A stretch of DNA of 64,000 bases, from contig CANOMQ010000013.1 of the NCBI GenBank assembly GCA_947567595.1, forward strand, positions 37,103-101,102, in the 5' to 3' direction. A program made the position numbers and the translations under genes. Shown piece after piece: positions 53,815-60,939 of the stretch. Every line of letters starts with the position of its first letter. The first letter of the stretch is position 1. This DNA is from an uncultured Lachnospiraceae bacterium (GTDB lineage Bacteria > Bacillota > Clostridia > Lachnospirales > Lachnospiraceae). The notes under the pieces were generated by a model, which had not been told where the DNA came from, searched no databases, and worked only from the letters and a program-made list of their open reading frames with translations.

Positions 53815-55374
53815 ATGACAAAACCATTTCGTGCAGACGACATGCCAATTATAGAAACAACAAGCGGAAAACTAAAAGGCTATTTTTATGACGGGGCATA
53901 CATTTTCAAGGGCGTACCATATGCGTATGCCGACCGCTTCCAAATGCCCCAAAAGATACACTGGGACGGCGTAAAGGAGGCGTTTTCCTATGGATTTGTA
54001 TGCCCCCTTATGGCGCAGGACACCCTGAACGCGGAGCTGTTAGTCCCCCACCGGTACTGGCCGCAGGACGAACATTGTCAGAACCTGAATATTTGGACAA
54101 AAAGCTTGGACAGCGGACAAAAAATGCCGGTTGTCGTGTGGCTGCACGGGGGCGGTTATTTTGCAGGCTCTTCCATTGAACAGGCTGCTTATGACGGATT
54201 TCATCTTTGCATGGACGGGGACGTTGTGGTCGTGTCCCTCAATCACAGGCTCAACATTTTAGGATATTTGGATCTTTCCCCGTTTGGGGAAAAATATCAA
54301 AATTCCGGCAATGCGGGACATGCGGACATGGTTGCGGCACTGGAGTGGATTCATGACAATATTGCACTGTTTGGCGGCGACGCGGAAAATGTGACGATTT
54401 TCGGACAGTCGGGCGGCGGTGCGAAGGTTGCCGATTTATTGCAGATTGAAAAAGCGGACGGACTGTTCCATAAGGGACTGATTATGAGCGGCGTTGCCGA
54501 CGGGACACTCCTGCCGCCATGCACAGGGAACGGGCGCCTGATTGTCACGGGGCTTTTGGAGGAGCTTGGCATTGCGCCAAATGACGTGGAAAAGCTAGAG
54601 CATGTTCCGTATGATGTGCTTGTGAGGGCGTATACAAAGGTAAGCCCTGCAATCCGGGCGCAGGGCGGCTATATCGGAGGCGCCCCGCTTGTGAATGATT
54701 ATTACTGGGGCAACCCGCTCAAATACGGATTTTGCAAGCGCGCATTTGCGGTTCCGCTGATGATGGGAAGCGTGTTCAGCGAGTTTGCGTTCGGACACAC
54801 GGATTATGACAAAAATGAGCTGACGCAGGAGCAGGCAAAGGAGCTTGTCAGCGCCGTGTACAAGGAGCATACCGACGAAATGCTTGCGCTGTTCCAAGAG
54901 GCTTTTCCCGGAAAAAAGGCGACGGATTTGCTGCTGCTTGACCGCGCATTGCGACAGCCCACGAAACGGCTTGCAAAATTACATGCACAAGGGGGAGGGA
55001 GCGGCACCTATTTGTACGAGTTCACGCTGGAGTTTCCGATATATCATGAAAAAATCGCATGGCACTGCTCGGATATTCCGTTTTTCTTCCACAACACGGA
55101 TTTGGTGGAGGTATGTCAAATCCCAGAGGTGGGCGAAAGGCTGGAACGGCAGATTTCGGAAGCGTTTTTGTCGTTTGCAAAAACCGGAAAACCGCAAAGC
55201 GGCGCGCTGCCTGACTGGAAGCCGGTAACACCCGACGAAGAACCGACCATGATTTTTGACAGGATATGCGAGCTGCGCTATCAGTTTGACGATAAGCTGT
55301 ATGAAAAGATAGACAGCATTCTGCCGCCGTTTGATATGGAGCAGTTGACACAGGAGCAGGAAATCCAGCATTAG
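53815..55374 (+). CDS. Type B carboxylesterase/lipase
   Basis: The 519-residue alpha/beta hydrolase has the oxyanion region VVWLHGGGYFAGSS, LNHRLNILGYLDL, and the nucleophile FGQSGGGAKVADLL near residue 199. It resembles PnbA-type esterases in length and order. No signal peptide is seen, so it is likely cytoplasmic. Substrate is unknown. GGAGGCG precedes the ATG. The catalytic His near the C-terminus appears in EKIAWHCSDIPFFF. Confidence 0.9.
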   Translation: MTKPFRADDMPIIETTSGKLKGYFYDGAYIFKGVPYAYADRFQMPQKIHWDGVKEAFSYGFVCPLMAQDTLNAELLVPHRYWPQDEHCQNLNIWTKSLDSGQKMPVVVWLHGGGYFAGSSIEQAAYDGFHLCMDGDVVVVSLNHRLNILGYLDLSPFGEKYQNSGNAGHADMVAALEWIHDNIALFGGDAENVTIFGQSGGGAKVADLLQIEKADGLFHKGLIMSGVADGTLLPPCTGNGRLIVTGLLEELGIAPNDVEKLEHVPYDVLVRAYTKVSPAIRAQGGYIGGAPLVNDYYWGNPLKYGFCKRAFAVPLMMGSVFSEFAFGHTDYDKNELTQEQAKELVSAVYKEHTDEMLALFQEAFPGKKATDLLLLDRALRQPTKRLAKLHAQGGGSGTYLYEFTLEFPIYHEKIAWHCSDIPFFFHNTDLVEVCQIPEVGERLERQISEAFLSFAKTGKPQSGALPDWKPVTPDEEPTMIFDRICELRYQFDDKLYEKIDSILPPFDMEQLTQEQEIQH

Positions 55375-55404
55375 GCTTTTCGGGAAATTTGAAAGTAAAA
55401 AGAT

Positions 55405-55436
55405 GTAGCAGCCGTGATTACAACGGCTGCTGCGTT
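55405..55436. terminator. Terminator between the esterase and the acetyltransferase gene
   Basis: AGCAGCCGT pairs with ACGGCTGCT. GCGTTTT follows on the plus strand; it overlaps the end of the opposing coding region. Confidence 0.7.
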
Positions 55437-55960
55437 TTGTGCTCCCCGATTATTTTTTCCACCCAAATCATATGATACCAACGCCCGAACTTGTACCCGC
55501 ATTTGTGAAATGTCCCGACCGTCTCAAACCCCATATGCGCATGGAACGCGGCGCTGTTTTTATCCAAATATTCATCGTCCACATCGGGATAACCAATACA
55601 GGCATACAAATTCAAAAACCCAAGCGTTCGCAGCCGTTCCTCAAGCGCTTCATATAATTTCCGCCCAAATCCGCGCTTTTTGGCGGCATGGTCAAGGTAA
55701 ATCGTCAGCTCGCACGAATAATCATAAGCAGCGCGACCCACAAACGCGCCCGCATAAGCGTACCCCTGAATAACCCCGTCCTGCTCAACTACAAGATAGG
55801 GATATTTTTGCATGGTACGTTCCATGCGTTTTTCAAATTCCGCTAATGTAGGTACTTCATATTCAAACGAAATCGCCGTGTGCTCCACATAGTAAGCATA
55901 AATTTCCAAAATCCGCGCCGCATCCGCAGGCACGGCGTCCCTGACAGTGACAGTGTCCAT
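55418..55960 (-). CDS. GNAT family N-acetyltransferase (phosphinothricin type)
   Basis: The start at 55960 has AGGAGG 7 bases upstream. The 180-residue protein shows VRDAVPADAARILEIYAYYVEHTAISFEYEVPTLAEF, the acetyl-CoA loop (YLDHAAKKRGFGRKLYEALEERL) and ACIGYPDVDDEYLDKNSAAFHAHMGFETVGTFHKCGYKFGRWY, all typical of the Pat/YwnH group. These acetylate amino compounds such as phosphinothricin or methionine sulfoximine; the actual substrate is unknown. Confidence 0.92.
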   Translation of the reverse strand: MDTVTVRDAVPADAARILEIYAYYVEHTAISFEYEVPTLAEFEKRMERTMQKYPYLVVEQDGVIQGYAYAGAFVGRAAYDYSCELTIYLDHAAKKRGFGRKLYEALEERLRTLGFLNLYACIGYPDVDDEYLDKNSAAFHAHMGFETVGTFHKCGYKFGRWYHMIWVEKIIGEHKTQQPL

Positions 55961-56032
55961 AAAAAGTCCTCCTTGGTAATCGTTCTTTTGTTTCATTATA
56001 ATATAGGAAGCAGAAAATTCCTATACAAAAGA

Positions 56033-56062
56033 TTGCAGATGACACCAAACGACAGGTATGAT
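56033..56062 (+). promoter_or_regulatory. Possible promoter for the flavin-fold gene
   Basis: TTGCAG and TATGAT are 18 bases apart in the divergent gap, about 83 bases before the start. Confidence 0.4.
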
Positions 56063-56144
56063 ACAATATTCGCAAAGGGCAGAGTCAAGTGGATGGAAAT
56101 ATGAGATAATATTTGAAAAAATCAGATTACGGGAGGTATCTGTC

Positions 56145-56576
56145 ATGATGAAAAATCCAGAACAGACAATCGGCAAACTTATCGAAAAATGCAGCACCAC
56201 ATTTCTAAGCTATGTTGATGATGAAGGGTTCCCCATCACAAAGGCAATGCTGAAACCAAGGGAGCGCGAAGGACTCCACACATTTTGGTTTAGCACCAAC
56301 ACCTCATCAAACAAGGTGAAATTTTTTCGGGAAAATCCAAAAGCCAGTATTTATTTCATGGACAAGCGGTTCTATCGGGGCGTAAGCCTGATTGGCAGCG
56401 TGGAAGTGTTAGAAACAAGCGAAGCTAAGGAACGGATTTGGGAAGAGGGCGACACCCTGTATTACAAGGGCGGCGTAACGGATCCCGATTACTGCGTTTT
56501 GAAGTTTACTGCAGTCAGGGGAAGATACTACGGTAATTTTTATTCGGAAGATTTTGAAATTCCGTCCCCGCATTAA
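56145..56576 (+). CDS. Pyridoxamine 5'-phosphate oxidase-fold (FMN-binding) protein
   Basis: The start has GGGAGG 8 bases upstream. The 143-residue split-barrel protein has FLSYVDDEGFPITKAML, TFWFSTNTSSNKVKFFRENPKASIYFMD and SLIGSVEVLE, as in general stress/PPOX-like FMN proteins. True PdxH is longer, so this is more likely a small flavin- or haem-related reductase of unknown substrate. Confidence 0.86.
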   Translation: MMKNPEQTIGKLIEKCSTTFLSYVDDEGFPITKAMLKPREREGLHTFWFSTNTSSNKVKFFRENPKASIYFMDKRFYRGVSLIGSVEVLETSEAKERIWEEGDTLYYKGGVTDPDYCVLKFTAVRGRYYGNFYSEDFEIPSPH

Positions 56577-56666
56577 CAGTTGAAATATCGGGAAGTATGA
56601 TATAAAATAGAACCAGTGCTTTGCCAAATTAAAAAAGGTAAAACAGGAAAGGGGCAGGACTGTTTC

Positions 56667-57182
56667 ATGCTGCAAGGATTTTATCCCGACAAATACGTCA
56701 ATTCCACATACGAAATCGACTTTGAGGCGTTCTATCAGGAAGGCTACCGCGGAATTATTTTCGATATCGACAATACGCTCGTGCCGCACGGAATGCCTGC
56801 CGACGAGCGCGCCATTGCCCTGTTTGCGCGTCTGAAACAGACAGGCTATCATGTCATCATGATTTCCAATAACAAGGAGCCGCGTGTCAAGATGTTTTGT
56901 GACGCGGTGGACGCGCCCTATATCTTCAAGGCAGGAAAGCCCAATCCGAAAAATTACAAAAAGGCCTGTGAGCGGATGGGGACGGACGAAACCGATACGC
57001 TGTTTGTCGGCGACCAGATTTTTACCGATGTGTGGGGCGCGAACAAGGCGGGAATTTATTCCGTCCTCGTAAAGCCAATTCACCCGAAGGAAGAAATTCA
57101 GATTGTATTGAAACGATATTTGGAAAAGATTGTGTTATTTTTTTATCAAAGAGCACAAAAGAGGAGGAACCCAAGTGATTGA
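56667..57182 (+). CDS. yqeG: YqeG family HAD phosphatase
   Basis: The 171-residue protein has the YqeG start (MLQGFYPDKYVNSTYEIDFEAFY) and HAD motif I IIFDIDNTLVPHG with both aspartates, motif II (VIMISNNKE) and motif III/IV (AGKPNPKNYKKAC, LFVGDQIFTDVWGANKAG). YqeG homologues dephosphorylate small phosphates. The ATG follows an AGGGGCAGGA-like site. A -35/-10 pair (TTGAAA at 56580, TAAAAT at 56603) may drive this operon. It overlaps aroE by 8 bases. Confidence 0.92.
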   Translation: MLQGFYPDKYVNSTYEIDFEAFYQEGYRGIIFDIDNTLVPHGMPADERAIALFARLKQTGYHVIMISNNKEPRVKMFCDAVDAPYIFKAGKPNPKNYKKACERMGTDETDTLFVGDQIFTDVWGANKAGIYSVLVKPIHPKEEIQIVLKRYLEKIVLFFYQRAQKRRNPSD

Positions 57183-58056
57183 GATAAACGGAAAAACGCG
57201 CACCTGTGGTTTAATCGGAAACCCCGTAGAGCACACCATGTCGCCGCTGGTGCACAACACGCTCGCAGAGCTTATGGGCATTAACATGACATACGTGCCC
57301 TTCCATGTAAAGGACAGGCAGCTTGACGCGGCGGTGAAGGGTGCATACGGACTGAACATTCTAGGCATGAACGTGACCGTTCCTTATAAAAAGGAAGTGA
57401 TTGGTTCGCTTGCCGCAATCGATTCGCTCGCCGAAAAAATCGGTGCGGTGAACACGCTCGTGCGGGTTGAGGGCGGATACAAAGGCTATAACACGGACAT
57501 GACAGGACTGCTTCGTGCGATGAAAAGTGACGGCGTGGACATCGCGGGCGAGGACGTGATTATTTTGGGCGCAGGCGGCGTCGGGCGCGCGGTTGCGTTT
57601 CTGTGTGCCGCAAACGGTGCAAACAAGGTGCATTTGCTCAACCGCAGTGTGGAAAAAGCCGTCAGCGTGGCGGCGGAGGTCAATCAGGCGCTCGGGACAA
57701 GCCATGTGGAGGCGATGGCGCTTGCCGATTATCAGACGCTTCTAGGGGGCGCGGAAAACCGTTACGTCGTGCTGCAGTGCACCAGTGTCGGTCTTTCGCC
57801 AAATGTGGACGATGTGGTAATTGCGGACGGCGATTTTTACCATTATGTCAAATTCGGGTACGACTTGATTTACTCGCCGTGGGAAACGAAGTTTATGGAG
57901 TACGTGACGGCAAACGGCGGCGTGGCGTTTAACGGGCTTAAAATGCTGCTATATCAGGCAATTGACGCGTTTGAGCTGTGGAACGGCTGCAAGGTGTCCG
58001 ACGCGCACGCACAGCAGATTTATCAAAAATTAAAAGAAAGCGTGGGGGCAAAATGA
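57175..58056 (+). CDS. aroE: Shikimate dehydrogenase
   Basis: AroE reduces dehydroshikimate with NADPH. The start is GTG with GAGGAGG 7 bases upstream, inside the end of yqeG. The 293 residues show the shikimate site GNPVEHTMSPLVHN, NVTVPYKKEV with catalytic Lys, NTLV, the nucleotide loop GAGGVGRAVAFLCA and NGLKMLLYQA. Its stop overlaps the aroK start as ATGA. Confidence 0.96.
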   Translation: MIEINGKTRTCGLIGNPVEHTMSPLVHNTLAELMGINMTYVPFHVKDRQLDAAVKGAYGLNILGMNVTVPYKKEVIGSLAAIDSLAEKIGAVNTLVRVEGGYKGYNTDMTGLLRAMKSDGVDIAGEDVIILGAGGVGRAVAFLCAANGANKVHLLNRSVEKAVSVAAEVNQALGTSHVEAMALADYQTLLGGAENRYVVLQCTSVGLSPNVDDVVIADGDFYHYVKFGYDLIYSPWETKFMEYVTANGGVAFNGLKMLLYQAIDAFELWNGCKVSDAHAQQIYQKLKESVGAK

Positions 58057-58571
58057 GCAACATCATTCTAACCGGCTACATGGGCTGCGGCAAGACGACC
58101 GTCGGAACCTGCATTGCGGATTTGGCAGATGGCTATACCTTTGCGGACACGGACGCGCTGATTGTGGCACAACAGGGCAGAAGCATTAACGACATTTTTG
58201 AAGCAGAGGGGGAGCCCGCGTTTCGTGCAATGGAAACGGCGCTATTGGAAAAGCTGCTCACAGAAAACACGGACAGGCTTGTCCTTGCGACAGGCGGTGG
58301 TATGCCCGTAAGGGAGGAAAACAGGCGGCTTCTGAAAGCGCTAGGCACTGTGATTTACATTCGTGTAACACCCGAAACAGTCTATGGGCGTATTCAGCAT
58401 GACACGACGCGCCCGCTTTTGCAGTGCGAAAACCCGATGGAGCGCATTCGGGAAATGCTTGGGGAAAGAGCGGCAGCATACGAGACGGCGGCAGATGTGA
58501 TTTTGGACGCAGACCGCCTTACGCCGCGCGGGGCGGCAGAGGAAATTTTAAAGCTTGCAGGGAAAGGATAG
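58053..58571 (+). CDS. aroK: Shikimate kinase
   Basis: AroK phosphorylates shikimate with ATP. In 172 residues are the P-loop GYMGCGKTTVG, DTDALIVAQQGRSINDIFEAEGEPAFRAME and LATGGGMPVREENR. A GGGGG precedes the ATG, which overlaps the aroE stop. The C-terminus has the usual lid Arg region (HDTTRPLL). Confidence 0.95.
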   Translation: MSNIILTGYMGCGKTTVGTCIADLADGYTFADTDALIVAQQGRSINDIFEAEGEPAFRAMETALLEKLLTENTDRLVLATGGGMPVREENRRLLKALGTVIYIRVTPETVYGRIQHDTTRPLLQCENPMERIREMLGERAAAYETAADVILDADRLTPRGAAEEILKLAGKG

Positions 58572-58582
58572 GAGCAAAACAG

Positions 58583-59023
58583 ATGAAGCTATTGGTGATA
58601 AACGGACCGAATTTAAATTTTTTAGGCATTCGGGAAAAGGGCATTTACGGGACACAGGATTACAATTATCTTGTGGATATGATACAGGAAAAGGCAAAAA
58701 AGGAGGACTGCGAGATTGTCTGCTTCCAGTCAAACCATGAGGGCGCAATCATCGACAGGATACAGGAGGCGTATTTTGACGGCACAAACGGCATTGTCAT
58801 CAACCCCGGCGCCTACACGCATTACTCCTACGCCATTCGGGACGCGCTCGCAAGTATCACCGTGCCAAAGGTTGAAATCCACATTTCGGACATCACAAAA
58901 CGCGAGGAATTTCGCAAAATTTCCGTGACAAAGCCCGCCTGCGACCATCAGATTTTCGGCAAGGGGCTTGAGGGCTACATCATGGCGATTGATTTTGTCC
59001 TGCAAAAAAATCGTGAAATGTAA
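58583..59023 (+). CDS. aroQ: Type II 3-dehydroquinate dehydratase
   Basis: AroQ dehydrates 3-dehydroquinate to dehydroshikimate. The 146 residues are full-length with INGPNLNFLGIREKGIYGTQ, catalytic Tyr region, FQSNHEGAIIDRI, NPGAYTHYSYAIRDAL and VEIHISDITKREEFRKIS. TAGGAG is 8 bases before the ATG, 11 bases after aroK. Confidence 0.97.
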   Translation: MKLLVINGPNLNFLGIREKGIYGTQDYNYLVDMIQEKAKKEDCEIVCFQSNHEGAIIDRIQEAYFDGTNGIVINPGAYTHYSYAIRDALASITVPKVEIHISDITKREEFRKISVTKPACDHQIFGKGLEGYIMAIDFVLQKNREM

Positions 59024-59033
59024 AAATTAATAG

Positions 59034-59062
59034 TTGAAATTGACGGGAAATTGTTATAAAAT
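59034..59062 (+). promoter_or_regulatory. Probable efp promoter
   Basis: TTGAAA and TAAAAT are 17 bases apart, giving a leader of about 100 bases before efp. Confidence 0.5.
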
Positions 59063-59176
59063 GGTTTAGGATTGTAAACGTTACAAGTGAATAAGGAGAA
59101 CCGTTTTGTGCGAAAACATTCAATTTGCCTGTAAAAAAGGCGCAGGACGGTCACGATAGTAGGAGGAAGATTTTTT

Positions 59177-59734
59177 ATGGTATCAGCAGGAGATTTCAGA
59201 AACGGCATTACGATAGAGTATGAAGGCAACATTTATCAGATTATCGAATTCCAGCACGTAAAACCCGGAAAGGGCGCTGCTTTTGTCAGGACAAAGCTGA
59301 AAAATATCATCAACGGAGGCGTTGTCGAGAAGACGTTCCGTCCGACTGAGAAATGTCCGCAGGCGCGTATCGACAGAAGGGAAATGCAGTACCTCTATGC
59401 GGACGGCGATATTTATAATTTTATGGACATGGAAAACTATGAGCAGATTGGCTTAAGTGCGGACAAGGTTGGCGACGCGCTCAAGTTCGTGAAGGAAAAC
59501 GAGATGGTAAAGGTCTGCTCACACAACGGCAATGTGTTTGCCATTGAGCCGCCCTTGTTCGTGGAGCTTGCGATTACGGATACAGAGCCGGGCTTTAAGG
59601 GTGACACGGCGACAGGCGCGACAAAGCCTGCGGTTGTGGAGACAGGTGCGACCGTGTATGTGCCTTTGTTTGTGGACGTGAATGATGTGATTAAGATTGA
59701 TACGAGAACAGGCGAGTATCTTTCAAGAGCGTAA
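59177..59734 (+). CDS. efp: Elongation factor P
   Basis: EF-P relieves ribosome stalling at polyproline. The 185 residues have three beta domains; the tip loop reads [12 protein letters not shown] with Lys32 at the position modified in some bacteria. No modifying-enzyme gene is nearby. The C-terminal signature is [31 protein letters not shown] precedes the ATG. Confidence 0.98.
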   Translation: MVSAGDFRNGITIEYEGNIYQIIEFQHVKPGKGAAFVRTKLKNIINGGVVEKTFRPTEKCPQARIDRREMQYLYADGDIYNFMDMENYEQIGLSADKVGDALKFVKENEMVKVCSHNGNVFAIEPPLFVELAITDTEPGFKGDTATGATKPAVVETGATVYVPLFVDVNDVIKIDTRTGEYLSRA

Positions 59735-59770
59735 ACCGTTTTATACCGGTTGATAAAAAACTGAATGCAT

Positions 59771-59829
59771 AAAGACAATGAAACAGAGAGTGATAGCGCG
59801 CTATCCATTCTTTTCATTGTCTTTTTTTG
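59771..59829 (+). terminator. Long terminator after efp
   Basis: AAAGACAATGAAA pairs with TTTCATTGTCTTT, followed by seven T residues. Its loop holds a second palindrome, GATAGCGCGCTATC. Confidence 0.88.
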
Positions 59830-59885
59830 TGCGCATGCGGCATGGATTATGAGAAATTTAAGAAAAACAAAACAGGAGGAGTATT

Positions 59886-60809
59886 ATGGAATTTACAAGC
59901 TTTAAGACATTGGTGAAGGAAGAAGTGGAGAGAAGGGCAGGAAGGGATTATAACGTGCGGCTTAACGACGTGATGAAAAATAATGGCGTCGTGTTAAGCG
60001 GACTGACGGTCATGCAGGACGACAGCAACATTTCCCCGACCATTTATCTGAACAATTATTATGAGGCATACGAGAACGGGCAGGCGACACTTGGAATGGT
60101 GATTAACGATGTGATGGACGTGTACAATAAAAATAAGGTAAACAGAAAACTGGATATGCGGTATTTTTTTAATTATGAGAGCATAAAGAACAGGATTGTG
60201 TTTAAACTGATTAATACGGAAAAAAATGAGGAGCTGTTAAAGGATATACCATATATGGAATTTCTCGACTTGGCGATTGTTTTTCAGGTTTCCATCGTGA
60301 ATGAAAACATCGGCGCCGCGTCGATTTTAATCCATAACGCGCATACAAAGCTATGGGGCGTGGACTGTCAGGAGCTGTACAGGCGCGCGCTGCAAAATAC
60401 GCCCCGGATTTTGGGGTATGAAATCCAAAGTATGCGCGATGTCATGCTTGAGATTTTGCGTGCCAAGGCAAAAAGGTGCGGGGAAGCGTGGTGCGATGAT
60501 TCGATAGAGGAACTGGGACAGTGTGTCCCGATGTATGTGCTCAGCAATGTCAACCGGACGGACGGCGCGTCGTGTATGCTTTATCCGAGCTTAATCAGCG
60601 ATTTTGCGATGGCGATGGGCAGTGATTTGTATATTATCCCGTCCTCCGTGCATGAGCTTTTGCTGCTGCCCGCAGGAGACGCCGACGAGAGCAGCTCCAT
60701 TCGGGATATTATCCGTGAAGTCAATGAAACGCAGCTCTTGGAGGAGGAGATTTTATCGGATTCCCTCTATATTTATGACAGCGTTTTGCAGGAAATTAAA
60801 ATTTTTTGA
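59886..60809 (+). CDS. DUF5688 family protein
   Basis: The 307-residue soluble protein matches what I know of DUF5688: FKTLVKEEVERRAGRDYNVRLNDVMKNNGVVLSGLTV, YLNNYYEAYENG, and the C-terminal MYVLSNVNRTDGASCMLYPSLISDFAMAMGSDLYIIPSSVHELLLLP. Lachnospiraceae often carry several copies; no function is established. AGGAGGAG precedes the ATG. Confidence 0.85.
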   Translation: MEFTSFKTLVKEEVERRAGRDYNVRLNDVMKNNGVVLSGLTVMQDDSNISPTIYLNNYYEAYENGQATLGMVINDVMDVYNKNKVNRKLDMRYFFNYESIKNRIVFKLINTEKNEELLKDIPYMEFLDLAIVFQVSIVNENIGAASILIHNAHTKLWGVDCQELYRRALQNTPRILGYEIQSMRDVMLEILRAKAKRCGEAWCDDSIEELGQCVPMYVLSNVNRTDGASCMLYPSLISDFAMAMGSDLYIIPSSVHELLLLPAGDADESSSIRDIIREVNETQLLEEEILSDSLYIYDSVLQEIKIF

Positions 60810-60827
60810 AAAATCTTTGATAAATTA

Positions 60828-60856
60828 TTGACAATCATCCATATTGTGTATATTAT
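60828..60856 (+). promoter_or_regulatory. Strong promoter for ppdK
   Basis: TTGACA and TATTAT are 17 bases apart. The leader has a small GTGCAG/CTGCAC hairpin at 60868-60886. Confidence 0.88.
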
Positions 60857-60939
60857 GAATACGTGAAGTGCAGAAAACGACTGCACGAAGAGCCAATAAC
60901 TGATTAAAAGATTGTCAAAGGAAAAGGAGAATGTGGAAA

